Source: Prevotella aurantiaca JCM 15754
Lineage (GTDB): Bacteria > Bacteroidota > Bacteroidia > Bacteroidales > Bacteroidaceae
Direction of reading: 5' to 3'
Assembly (NCBI RefSeq): GCF_000614025.1
Contig: NZ_BAKF01000007.1
Location: 36,680-100,679 of the forward strand
DNA: 64,000 bases
Under the pieces are notes generated by a model that saw only the letters and a list, made by a program, of their open reading frames with translations, had not been told where the DNA came from and searched no databases. How positions within the stretch are numbered: the stretch's first letter is position 1; each line of letters begins with the position of its first letter. Shown piece by piece: positions 8,830-16,587 of the stretch. The translations under genes were made by a program, and so were the position numbers.

Positions 8830-9741
8830 TTAGAAGAACTTAACCTCTTTGCCTTCAATGTCACTTAGCAACAAATTCGTTAGACGACTGGTGCCAAGAC
8901 GGAACCAATAGTTCGTTAGCCACTTCTCGCCGAGTATTTCTTTGTAAATGGTATAGAAAATAATAGCGTCCATAACGGTATTTATGCCGCCTGCAGGCTT
9001 TAGTCCTACTTGGATACCAGTCTTGTCATAGAACTCTTTAATAGCTGTACACATCACGTAAACAGCCTCTGGTGTTGCGCTAATCTTCTCTTTTCCTGTG
9101 CTTGTCTTGATATAATCAGCACCTGCAAACATAGAAAGTAGGGCTGCAGTCTTAATGTTTCGAGCGTTCTTAAGGTCGCCTGTTTCAAGGATAACCTTCA
9201 TTGGTATGTCGCCACAAGTCTGCTTTAACTCGTTCACTTGGTCGTAAACATCTTCATAATCGCCTGATAGGAACTTGCCAACAGGTAGCACTATATCTAT
9301 TTGAGTAGCCCCATCCTTGATGGCAAGTGCTGTTTCGATGGTCTTAACTTCAAGGAATGTTTGCGAAGAAGGGAAGTTTCCTGTTACGTTTGTTATATCT
9401 ACACCATCTACTTCCAAGCTGTCGGCAATGAGTTTTGTGAAGCATGGATACGCACAAACAGCTCCAACGTGTGGAAGGGTAGGGTATTCTTGAGCAAATT
9501 TGTTCACTTTCTCTACCATTGCGAGCACTCTTTCCTCTGTATCATCGGTTTGAAGAGTCGTTAATTCTACGCTTCCAAGAAGGAATTTCTTAACGTCTAA
9601 AGTGTCGTTTTCAGGTACTTTGTCTTCTATAATCTTTTTAACTGCCTCCTTAATACCCTCGTCTGTTATATCGAGATTGTATTGTTTCAGCATCTCATCA
9701 TACTTGCTGGTAAGTTTAATTTTACCGTCTTTGCTTTGCAT
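8830..9741 (-). CDS. deoC: Deoxyribose-phosphate aldolase
   Basis: 303 aa class I aldolase that splits 2-deoxyribose-5-phosphate to glyceraldehyde-3-phosphate and acetaldehyde in deoxynucleoside catabolism. The Schiff-base lysine is in GADYIKTSTGK. DIVLPVGKFLSGDYEDV and VGLKPAGGI are also diagnostic. The 60- to 80-residue N-terminal extension before the barrel makes it longer than E. coli DeoC (about 260 aa). It is last in the minus-strand series uvrC-dtd-mazG-deoC, with a terminator behind it. Confidence 0.94.
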   Translation of the reverse strand: MQSKDGKIKLTSKYDEMLKQYNLDITDEGIKEAVKKIIEDKVPENDTLDVKKFLLGSVELTTLQTDDTEERVLAMVEKVNKFAQEYPTLPHVGAVCAYPCFTKLIADSLEVDGVDITNVTGNFPSSQTFLEVKTIETALAIKDGATQIDIVLPVGKFLSGDYEDVYDQVNELKQTCGDIPMKVILETGDLKNARNIKTAALLSMFAGADYIKTSTGKEKISATPEAVYVMCTAIKEFYDKTGIQVGLKPAGGINTVMDAIIFYTIYKEILGEKWLTNYWFRLGTSRLTNLLLSDIEGKEVKFF

Positions 9742-9818
9742 AATAATCTATTATTTAATTTAAATATATGTTTTCTTTAATCTATTATATGTAACCTTAG
9801 GCTTGAATTCAGATGTTA

Positions 9819-10181
9819 TCAGTCGGCTGCAGTAGATGTTTCGATTTGCGTTAGCTTCTTGTTTTCTTTGTGTCTGTCTTTGTCACGCTTTGTTTTCTTG
9901 TCGAAACTCTTTTGTAATTCATTTGTAAGGTCTACACCAGTTTGGTTGGCTAAGCACATCAGAACCCACAGAACATCTGCCATTTCCTCTCCTATATTGG
10001 GCTTTTCGCCTGCTTTAAAGCTTTGGTCGCCATAGGTTCGAGCCATCACACGCGCCAGTTCGCCTACCTCTTCGGTAAGGCAAGCCATGTTAGTAAGCTC
10101 GCTAAAGTAGCGCACTCCATATTGTTTAATCCAATTATCAACAAGCTTTTGTGCTTCTCTAATGCTTATTTCGTTCTGCAT
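9819..10181 (-). CDS. MazG-like nucleotide pyrophosphohydrolase
   Basis: 120 aa from the ATG at 10181 (MQNEISIREAQKLVDNWIKQ). The same frame is open 21 codons further upstream, but that part overlaps dtd. The helical NTP-PPase core has TEEVGELARVMAR and later NIGEEMADVLWVLM, giving the paired acidic residues that bind Mg2+. These enzymes cleave nucleoside triphosphates to monophosphate and pyrophosphate, as house-cleaning of non-canonical nucleotides; the substrate here is unknown. It begins 4 bp after the dtd stop, implying co-transcription. The C-terminus is lysine-rich (KKTKRDKDRHKENKK). Confidence 0.85.
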   Translation of the reverse strand: MQNEISIREAQKLVDNWIKQYGVRYFSELTNMACLTEEVGELARVMARTYGDQSFKAGEKPNIGEEMADVLWVLMCLANQTGVDLTNELQKSFDKKTKRDKDRHKENKKLTQIETSTAAD

Positions 10182-10185
10182 TTTG

Positions 10186-10637
10186 CTATTCTTTGTTCTT
10201 AGTGTCCATACATATTGTAACAGGACCGTCGTTAAGCAATTCAACTTTCATGTCTGCACCGAACTCTCCTTCGCCCACAGTCTTGCCCATTGCAAGACTT
10301 AATTCCTTGCAGAAATTGTTGTATAAAGGAATGGAAATATCGTGTTTGGCAGCATGAATATAGCTTGGGCGGTTTCCTTTCTTATAGCTTGCCATGAGTG
10401 TAAACTGCGAAACAACAAGGCTTCGCCACCTATTTCCATAACACTTTTGTTCATTACACCTTGCTCATCGTCGAAGATTCGTAGGCCAACAATCTTGTTT
10501 ACAAGCCATTTAATATCGTCTTCGCCATCGTCCTCGCCTATGCCAAGGAGAATAAGTAAGCCTTTTTCTATCGCTGACTTAATGTTTCCGTCGATTGTTA
10601 CTGATGCGTGTTTAACGCGTTGTATTACAACTCTCAT
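10186..10637 (-). pseudogene. dtd: D-aminoacyl-tRNA deacylase, frameshifted by one base
   Basis: Dtd hydrolyses D-aminoacyl-tRNAs in the cytosol. The first frame (from the ATG at 10637) gives [17 protein letters not shown] through MEIGGEAL, then derails. A second frame continues in register with the family: [18 protein letters not shown], then EFGADMKVELLNDGPVT, stopping at 10186. The two halves meet at about 10411-10418. The total of 452 nt is one short of 453, so one base is missing; restored, it would be 150 aa, the normal length. Either a consensus error or a true inactivation. It lies between uvrC (28-bp gap) and the mazG-like gene (4-bp gap). Confidence 0.9.
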
Positions 10638-10641
10638 ATCG

Positions 10642-10649
10642 CAAATGTA
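10642..10649 (-). promoter_or_regulatory. Possible promoter -7 element for dtd-mazG-deoC
   Basis: CAAATGTA on the plus strand reads TACATTTG on the minus strand (TAnnTTTG), 5 bp before the dtd ATG and inside the uvrC-dtd gap. If used, the transcript would be almost leaderless. Confidence 0.35.
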
Positions 10650-10664
10650 CTTATTTTATTTTAA

Positions 10665-12503
10665 TTATAGGGAGTTTGGGTGGAAATAATTGTATATTAG
10701 CACAGCTTTTGAGCCTCCTATGATGTCAGTAAGTGTTTGAATATCAGATTCTTTTACCTTTTTGACAGTCTTGAAGTGCTTTAATAGCTGCTCTTTACTT
10801 TTACTTCCAATTCCTTTAATATCGTCTAACTCGCTATGTAGTTGGTGTTTTGAGCGCTTATCTCGGTGGAAAGAAATTGCAAAACGGTGTACCTCGTCTT
10901 GTATTTGGGTAAGGATTTTAAAGAGTTCGGAGTTTGTTGGAATACCAATTGTTTGTGGTGGAAATCCAAATAGTAACTCGTTGGTTCTGTGACGATTATC
11001 TTTTGCTAATCCAGCTATAGGGATTTTGAGCTCTAACTCGTCTTCAACGATGGCTCTTACAACCTCCATTTGTCCCTTACCACCATCAGTTATGATGAGA
11101 TCGGGTAGGGAAGTACCCTCTTCTATCATACGTTTGTAGCGTCGTCGTACTACTTCTTGCATGGAAGCATAGTCGTCTGGACCTACAACAGTCTTTATAT
11201 TGTATTTTCGATAGTCCTTTTTCGAGGGCTTCATGCCCTTATATACCACGCAAGCAGCTACAGCATCGGTGCCTGAAATGTTTGAGTTATCGAAGCATTC
11301 TATTTGGTAAGGTAACTTCGCAAGCTTAAGCCGTTCTTGCAATTCTTTCATTAAACGTGTTTGTTTCTGCTCAGGATTAAGCTTTTCTACTTGCTTTAGT
11401 CGATCGAATTTGTGCTGTTTAGCATTCATTTGAGACAGTTCAAGCAAATGTTTCTTATCTCCTCGTTGTGGAATAAAGAAGGTTGCGTCTTTTATATGGA
11501 AGTCTAATTCAAAGGGAACGATAATCTCTTTAGCTGTACTCTTAAAGCGTTCTCGGATCTCTGGAATAGCTTCGTTAAGTAGTTCAGCGTCCGTTTCATC
11601 TAACTTTCGCTTATATTCGAAGGTGAAACTTTGGTTTATAGCACCATTTGTAACGTGTAAATAGTTGATAAAAGCATTTTTCCTGCTATCATCATTTACG
11701 ATGGAGAAGACGTCTACGTCGGCAATTGTGTAGCTAACAATTTCGCTTTTTGCAGCAAAATTCTCTAATGCGATATAACGTTGCTTGTATGCTTCTGCTT
11801 CCTCAAAGCGTAAATCCGCTGCACATTCTTCCATTTTGGCTTTCATTAAGCGTTGTACTTCGCGCGTATTACCCTTTAATATTTGACGTGCCATTGCTAT
11901 GTTCTGCTGATAATCTTCGTACGATTGCTTATCAATACATGGCGCTCCGCAGTTTCCTAGATGGTATTCTAAACACGGCTTATACTTCTTTTGTTCAATC
12001 CCTTCCTTTGTAATCGGGAATCGACATGTGCGTGGTTTATAGAGTTTCTTAACTATTTCGAGTATGGCATACATACTGCTGATGTGGCTGTAAGGTCCAT
12101 AAAAGCTGCCATATCTCTTATTTATGTTACGAGTATTAAAGATTCGAGGATAAAACTCATTTGTTATGCAAATGCTTGGGTAGGTTTTGCCGTCCTTTAG
12201 CAGTACGTTGTAGCGTGGTTGGTACTGTTTTATAAGCTGGTTCTCTATCAATAGCGCATCCTCTTCGCTATTTACGACAGTATAAGTTATATCATAAATT
12301 TTAGAAACAAGTACTTTTGTCTTGAAACAGTCGGCTTCTTTATGGAAGTAAGACGCTACACGGCTCTTTAAATTCTTAGCTTTGCCCACGTAAATAATAA
12401 CGTGTTCCTTGTCATAGTATTGATATGTTCCAGGTCTCGAGGGCAAATTAGATACTATGTTCTTAAGATAAGCTATTCGTTTTTCGTTCTCTTCTTTTGT
12501 CAT
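10665..12503 (-). CDS. uvrC: UvrABC excinuclease subunit C
   Basis: 612 aa, full length. UvrC makes both incisions around DNA lesions in nucleotide excision repair. Domains in order: GIY-YIG nuclease (about 15-95, RPGTYQYYDKEHVIIYVGKAKN), a UVR motif that contacts UvrB (about 210-245, MEECAADLRFEEAEAYKQRY), the RNase H-like second nuclease (IECFDNSNISGTDAVA, LIITDGGKGQ) and a C-terminal helix-hairpin-helix (LDDIKGIGSKSKEQLLKHF). The start is the ATG at 12503. Order mnmG-apt-uvrC-dtd-mazG-deoC on one strand. Confidence 0.97.
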   Translation of the reverse strand: MTKEENEKRIAYLKNIVSNLPSRPGTYQYYDKEHVIIYVGKAKNLKSRVASYFHKEADCFKTKVLVSKIYDITYTVVNSEEDALLIENQLIKQYQPRYNVLLKDGKTYPSICITNEFYPRIFNTRNINKRYGSFYGPYSHISSMYAILEIVKKLYKPRTCRFPITKEGIEQKKYKPCLEYHLGNCGAPCIDKQSYEDYQQNIAMARQILKGNTREVQRLMKAKMEECAADLRFEEAEAYKQRYIALENFAAKSEIVSYTIADVDVFSIVNDDSRKNAFINYLHVTNGAINQSFTFEYKRKLDETDAELLNEAIPEIRERFKSTAKEIIVPFELDFHIKDATFFIPQRGDKKHLLELSQMNAKQHKFDRLKQVEKLNPEQKQTRLMKELQERLKLAKLPYQIECFDNSNISGTDAVAACVVYKGMKPSKKDYRKYNIKTVVGPDDYASMQEVVRRRYKRMIEEGTSLPDLIITDGGKGQMEVVRAIVEDELELKIPIAGLAKDNRHRTNELLFGFPPQTIGIPTNSELFKILTQIQDEVHRFAISFHRDKRSKHQLHSELDDIKGIGSKSKEQLLKHFKTVKKVKESDIQTLTDIIGGSKAVLIYNYFHPNSL

Positions 12504-12543
12504 ACGTCTTACTTTATTGTATTAAAGCGTTTTATCTAAATCT

Positions 12544-12559
12544 TGTTTCACGTGAAACA
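12544..12559. promoter_or_regulatory. parS-like ParB binding site 1
   Basis: TGTTTCACGTGAAACA is a perfect 16-bp palindrome identical to the widely conserved chromosomal parS consensus. It lies in the uvrC-apt gap, 41 bp upstream of the uvrC start. A second, two-mismatch copy lies 880 bp away at 13424. ParB loading on such sites drives origin segregation; the function here is inferred from the exact sequence match. Confidence 0.85.
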
Positions 12560-12655
12560 AAGTTGCAAATAACGCTGATTAAATCTTTAGACTCTTTCTT
12601 TAAAGCAAATACCTTTATATTTACAGTCTAATGCAGAATAGTTTTTATATAGCTA

Positions 12656-12690
12656 AAACCGAAAGACAAGGATGTTGTGCCTTTCGGTTT
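12656..12690 (-). terminator. Hairpin/terminator between apt and uvrC
   Basis: A 10-bp stem AAACCGAAAG (12656-12665) / CTTTCGGTTT (12681-12690) has a possible inner ACAA/TTGT pairing. It lies about 170 bp beyond the apt stop. The U-tract is poor on the minus strand, so it may be a processing structure. The remainder of this 356-bp gap (12504-12859) holds parS site 1 and AT-rich sequence with no gene I can support. Confidence 0.55.
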
Positions 12691-12859
12691 ATTTGCTTTT
12701 TCTGCTCTTTCTTAAGATTGAAAACCATATATAATAAGGTGATAGTCTTGGTTTGGGAAAACAGAAATGTCTTTTCTAAGTGATAGTAAATGCTGTTTTG
12801 TGATGCAAATTAGCGCTTCTGAAAAGAGGTTCAGGAATTAATATCACAATTAGCACAGC

Positions 12860-13390
12860 TTAAAATTGCAGTAAAGAGGATATTTCTATATCCTTATCAA
12901 AAGTATTACGGCAGTCAGGAAATTCGCTTTGCAGTTCTATTATAAAGTTACAATAAACCTTCTTAGGCTTAAACTTCTTTACTAGATTACACGCGGCGCG
13001 CATTGTTCCGCCTGTAGCGAGTAAGTCATCGTGTAATAGAATAACATCATCTTCACATATAGCGTCTTTATGAATCTCTATTGTGTCAATTCCATACTCC
13101 TTTGCGTAGTTTTCTTGAACGGTTTCACAGGGTAGTTTACCAGGCTTGCGACAAAGCACAATGCCCGCTCCAAGTCGCAAAGCGAGTGCTGATGACATTA
13201 CAAAGCCACGACTTTCAATACCTACTATCTTTGTAATTCCTTTATCTTTATAAATCTCATGCATTTCATCTATGATTTCTTTAAGTGCTTCAGGAGATTT
13301 AAACAAAGTGGTTACGTCGCGGAAATTGACACCTTTAATAGGCCAATCGGGTATGCATCTTAAATTTTCGAGTAGTATTTTGCTGTTCAT
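12860..13390 (-). CDS. apt: Adenine phosphoribosyltransferase
   Basis: 176 aa from the ATG at 13390; the frame can be opened two codons earlier with a TTG at 13396. It salvages adenine with PRPP to AMP in the cytosol. Family marks are IPDWPIKGVNFRDVTTL near the N-terminus, IVGIESRGFVMSSALA, the RKPGKLP loop and the PRPP-binding segment VILLHDDLLATGGT. It sits between mnmG (59-bp gap holding parS site 2) and uvrC on the same strand. Confidence 0.95.
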   Translation of the reverse strand: MNSKILLENLRCIPDWPIKGVNFRDVTTLFKSPEALKEIIDEMHEIYKDKGITKIVGIESRGFVMSSALALRLGAGIVLCRKPGKLPCETVQENYAKEYGIDTIEIHKDAICEDDVILLHDDLLATGGTMRAACNLVKKFKPKKVYCNFIIELQSEFPDCRNTFDKDIEISSLLQF

Positions 13391-13423
13391 AATCAATTAG
13401 TTATGTATTTATTGTTTTTTAAT

Positions 13424-13439
13424 TGTTACACGTGAAACG
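13424..13439. promoter_or_regulatory. parS-like ParB binding site 2
   Basis: TGTTACACGTGAAACG differs from the parS consensus at two of 16 positions and keeps the central CACGTGAAAC core. It lies in the mnmG-apt gap. With site 1 it brackets apt, forming a two-site cluster. Confidence 0.7.
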
Positions 13440-13448
13440 TTTAATGAG

Positions 13449-15326
13449 TTATCTTCCCATGAGTACTAAAAGCACGTTGATGTCGCTAGGGCTAACGCCT
13501 GGGATTCTACTTGCTTGTGCAAGAGTTTCAGGTTGTATGCGTTCTAATTTTTGGCGGCACTCTGTTGATAAATCATGAATCTCACTATAATTGAAGTGAC
13601 CCTTTATTTTTATATCTTCAAGGCGGCGCATTTTCTCTGCAAAAGTACGCTCACGTTCGATATAACCTTTATATTTTATTTTTATTTCAGCTGCTTCTCT
13701 AATCTCATCTTTTCTGTTTGGTGATTCTTCCAATACATCTTTAAGATGTGATAAGTGTTCTGCCAAACCATACAAACTTATACCAGGACGTGCAATTAGT
13801 TCTGAAATTTTAAATGGACCCTGAATTGCAGAACTTCCAATTGTGTCTAAATAACCATTAATTTCGTTCGGTTTAATCGAAGTTATATTGCAATAATCAA
13901 TTATTCGTTCTATATTTTTTTTCTTTTGGAGCCACCAATCATAGCGTTCGCGCTTTACTATGCCAAGATTATAACCTTTTTCTGTTAGTCGTGCATCTGC
14001 ATCATCTTGGCGAAGCAATATCCTATATTCAGCTCTGGAGGTAAACATTCTATATGGTTCGTCAACCCCTTTTGTTGTTAAATCGTCGATGAGTACGCCT
14101 ATATAGCTTTCATCACGCTTCATAAGGAAGGGTTTACTTCCTGCGCATAGCAGTGCTGCATTTATTCCTGCTACTATTCCTTGACCTCCTGCTTCTTCAT
14201 AGCCCGTAGTTCCATTTACTTGACCCGCTAAGAACAATCCTTCAATAATCTTTGATTCCAACGATGGATTGAGTTGCGTCGGGTCAAAGTAATCGTATTC
14301 GATTGCATAACCTGGGCGATACATCTTAGCGTTGCGTAGGGCTGGAATCTTTCGTAGCGCTTCTAATTGTATTTCCCACGGCATAGATGAAGAAAAGCCA
14401 TTCAGATACATTTCATTTGTGTCTACACCTTCAGGCTCTAGGAAGAGGGGATGTGTGTCTTTGTCTGGGAATGTTACAAGTTTAGTTTCAATAGACGGGC
14501 AATAACGAGGACCTATACTTTGTATTTGTCCGTTGAAAAGGGGAGATTCTGTAACTCCCTTACGTAGAATATTGTGAGCTTCCTCATTGGTGTTACATGT
14601 CCAACAAGGTAGTTGTGGAAGAGTTCTGCGCGGCCCGAAATAAGAAAATTGATGGTAATCATTTTCGCCTGGTTGTGCTTCCATCTCATCAAAGTGAACC
14701 GAACGTTTATCTATTCGTACTGGAGTCCCCGTCTTCATTCTATCTTTGCGCACTCCCCAATATGTTATACTTTCCGCAAAGTTATGTACTGCTGGTTCAG
14801 CACAGCGACCGCCTTCCACCTGTTTTTTACCTATATGCATGAGTCCGTTAAGGAATGTTCCAGCTGTAATGACTATTGCGCGTGCAAAAAGCTCTATGCC
14901 CCATATTGTACGTACTCCTATTGCGTGCCCATTCTTTACGATTAGTTCTTCAGCTTGGTCTTGGAATATATCAAGATTATCTGTAAGGTTCAGAGTTTTT
15001 TTCCATTCTGTTATAAACCTCTCCCTATCGCATTGCGCTCTTGGGCTCCAAACAGCTGGTCCTTTCGAGCGGTTGAGCATCCGAAACTGAATAGCAGTAG
15101 CATCAGTAACAAGTCCCATTTGACCACCCAAGGCGTCAATTTCTCTCACAATTTGCCCCTTTGCAATTCCTCCTATTGCAGGATTACAACTCATTTGGGC
15201 TATTTTGTTCATGTCCATTGTTACCAAACATACCTTTGCACCAATATTAGCAGCGGCTGTAGCTGCTTCGCAACCAGCATGTCCACCGCCAATCACTAGC
15301 ACATCATATTTGAAAGTAATGCTCAT
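13449..15326 (-). CDS. mnmG: tRNA uridine-5-carboxymethylaminomethyl modification enzyme MnmG (GidA)
   Basis: 625 aa from the ATG at 15326 (MSITFKYDVLVIGGGHAG). A TTG at 15347 would add seven residues but overlaps the promoter -7 element, so the ATG is preferred. MnmG, with MnmE, installs the cmnm5 group on the wobble U34 of several tRNAs, using FAD and methylene-THF. Visible are the FAD-binding VIGGGHAGCEAATAAA, SCNPAIGGIAKGQIVREIDA with the catalytic cysteine region, CPSIETKLVTFPDK, and GQVNGTTGYEEAGGQG. First gene of the minus-strand series; the gene is often origin-proximal in bacteria. Confidence 0.97.
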   Translation of the reverse strand: MSITFKYDVLVIGGGHAGCEAATAAANIGAKVCLVTMDMNKIAQMSCNPAIGGIAKGQIVREIDALGGQMGLVTDATAIQFRMLNRSKGPAVWSPRAQCDRERFITEWKKTLNLTDNLDIFQDQAEELIVKNGHAIGVRTIWGIELFARAIVITAGTFLNGLMHIGKKQVEGGRCAEPAVHNFAESITYWGVRKDRMKTGTPVRIDKRSVHFDEMEAQPGENDYHQFSYFGPRRTLPQLPCWTCNTNEEAHNILRKGVTESPLFNGQIQSIGPRYCPSIETKLVTFPDKDTHPLFLEPEGVDTNEMYLNGFSSSMPWEIQLEALRKIPALRNAKMYRPGYAIEYDYFDPTQLNPSLESKIIEGLFLAGQVNGTTGYEEAGGQGIVAGINAALLCAGSKPFLMKRDESYIGVLIDDLTTKGVDEPYRMFTSRAEYRILLRQDDADARLTEKGYNLGIVKRERYDWWLQKKKNIERIIDYCNITSIKPNEINGYLDTIGSSAIQGPFKISELIARPGISLYGLAEHLSHLKDVLEESPNRKDEIREAAEIKIKYKGYIERERTFAEKMRRLEDIKIKGHFNYSEIHDLSTECRQKLERIQPETLAQASRIPGVSPSDINVLLVLMGR

Positions 15327-15344
15327 TCTTTTTCTATTTTTTGG

Positions 15345-15352
15345 CAAAAGTA
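15345..15352 (-). promoter_or_regulatory. Probable promoter -7 element for mnmG
   Basis: CAAAAGTA on the plus strand is TACTTTTG on the minus strand, an exact TAnnTTTG match 18 bp before the ATG at 15326. It supports that start over the TTG at 15347. Confidence 0.5.
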
Positions 15353-15717
15353 AGAAATTAAATTCAATTATTTAGCACAATTCCGACATATTGCTATTAC
15401 ATATTCCTTCCTTTTCCTATTTTCCCATTTGTATTTTCTTCAGAAATATTGTGATAATATCATTTTCTATATATTTGTAATATCACTATAAATGTGTCAA
15501 GCAAATGCTACTTACTTGTTATAATTATAAGATTGTTTTCGCTTAACTTTTGTTACTTTACCTACGTTTTCACTTCTTTATCTACTTTAATAATTGAGAT
15601 TGTAGTTTCATTTCGTTTCTTACTGCTTGTTTAGACGATGTCAATATTACGCTTTAAGCACCTATTGAAAGGTCGTTTTTTATTAAAAAAACTTCGCTTT
15701 ATCATTATTTTATAGTA

Positions 15718-15725
15718 TTTTTGCA
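15718..15725 (+). promoter_or_regulatory. Probable promoter -7 element for the sdh/frd operon
   Basis: TATTTTTG followed by GCAGCGG matches the -7 consensus and gives a leader of about 135 nt before sdhC. The 520-bp gap 15348-15867 otherwise holds the mnmG promoter and a leader hairpin (15759-15797). I found no DnaA-box cluster in it. Confidence 0.5.
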
Positions 15726-15758
15726 GCGGATACATTCCCACTTGATACCAACTTTTGG

Positions 15759-15798
15759 GTATTTGCTGAAAGAATGATACTTTATCAGTATACCCCTT
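15759..15798 (+). promoter_or_regulatory. Leader hairpin upstream of sdhC
   Basis: GGGTAT (15759-15764) plus CTGA (15768-15771) can pair with TCAG (15787-15790) and ATACCC (15792-15797), giving a bulged 10-bp stem within the sdh leader. No riboswitch class is recognisable. It could stabilise the mRNA or act in attenuation; this is inference. Confidence 0.35.
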
Positions 15799-15867
15799 GG
15801 ATTATGCATTTACAAAAACAAGATCAAATTAATTCAAACAGTTTAAATATTTAAAAACAAAACATTT

Positions 15868-16563
15868 ATGTGGTTAATCAATTCTTCTATTGGTAGAAAA
15901 GTTGTGATGTCTGTAACAGGTATCGCACTTATTCTATTCCTGACATTCCACATGTCGATGAATATTGTTGCGCTTTTCTCTGGAGAGGCCTACAATATGA
16001 TTTGTAAATTTCTTGGTGCAAACTGGTATGCAGTAGTTGCTACTGTAGGCCTTGGAGCACTGACAGTGGCTCACATCGTTTACGCTTTCATCTTAACTGC
16101 ACAGAATCGTAGTGCACGTGGTAACGAACGTTACGCTGTAATAGGTTCAAGTCCTAAGGTTGAATGGGCGTCTAAAAACATGTTGGTGTTGGGTATCATT
16201 GTTCTATTGGGCTTGTTGCTTCACTTGTTTAATTTCTGGTACAACATGATGTTTGCAGAAATAATTGGTATGCATCAAGATATTGACCCTTCAAATGGTT
16301 TTGAGTACATTATTAAAACATTTGAGAACCCAATTTATGTTGTAATTTACATCATTTGGCTTTGTGCTATCTGGTACCATCTATCACATGGTTTCTGGTC
16401 AGCAATGCAGACTCTCGGTATCAGCGGTAAGGTTTGGTTCAACCGTTGGAAGAAGATAGGTTTGGTTTATACCACACTTCTCATGTTAGGTTTCTTAATT
16501 GTTGTGCTTGCTTTCGCATTCAAATGTGCACCAAGCCTTTGTGGGACCTGCTTTATTCATTAA
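15868..16563 (+). CDS. sdhC: Succinate dehydrogenase/fumarate reductase cytochrome b subunit (b558 family)
   Basis: 231 aa membrane anchor of the respiratory complex that moves electrons between quinone and the FrdA/FrdB subunits. It has about five hydrophobic helices, with His residues inside them (LTFHMSMNIVALF, TVAHIVYAF, GLLLHLFNFWY, WYHLSHGFWSAMQTLG) that fit di-heme ligation of the Bacteroidota b558 type. First of three genes; the gap to the flavoprotein gene is 24 bp. In anaerobic Prevotella the complex is expected to run as fumarate reductase. Confidence 0.92.
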   Translation: MWLINSSIGRKVVMSVTGIALILFLTFHMSMNIVALFSGEAYNMICKFLGANWYAVVATVGLGALTVAHIVYAFILTAQNRSARGNERYAVIGSSPKVEWASKNMLVLGIIVLLGLLLHLFNFWYNMMFAEIIGMHQDIDPSNGFEYIIKTFENPIYVVIYIIWLCAIWYHLSHGFWSAMQTLGISGKVWFNRWKKIGLVYTTLLMLGFLIVVLAFAFKCAPSLCGTCFIH

Positions 16564-16587
16564 TTCTAATAGAAAGATACAAAGATT

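Noticed and set aside
15348..15867. oriC in the gap between divergent mnmG and sdhC
   Set aside because: The gap is AT-rich and near parS sites, but I see no TTATCCACA-type DnaA boxes and no dnaA, rpmH or parAB nearby.
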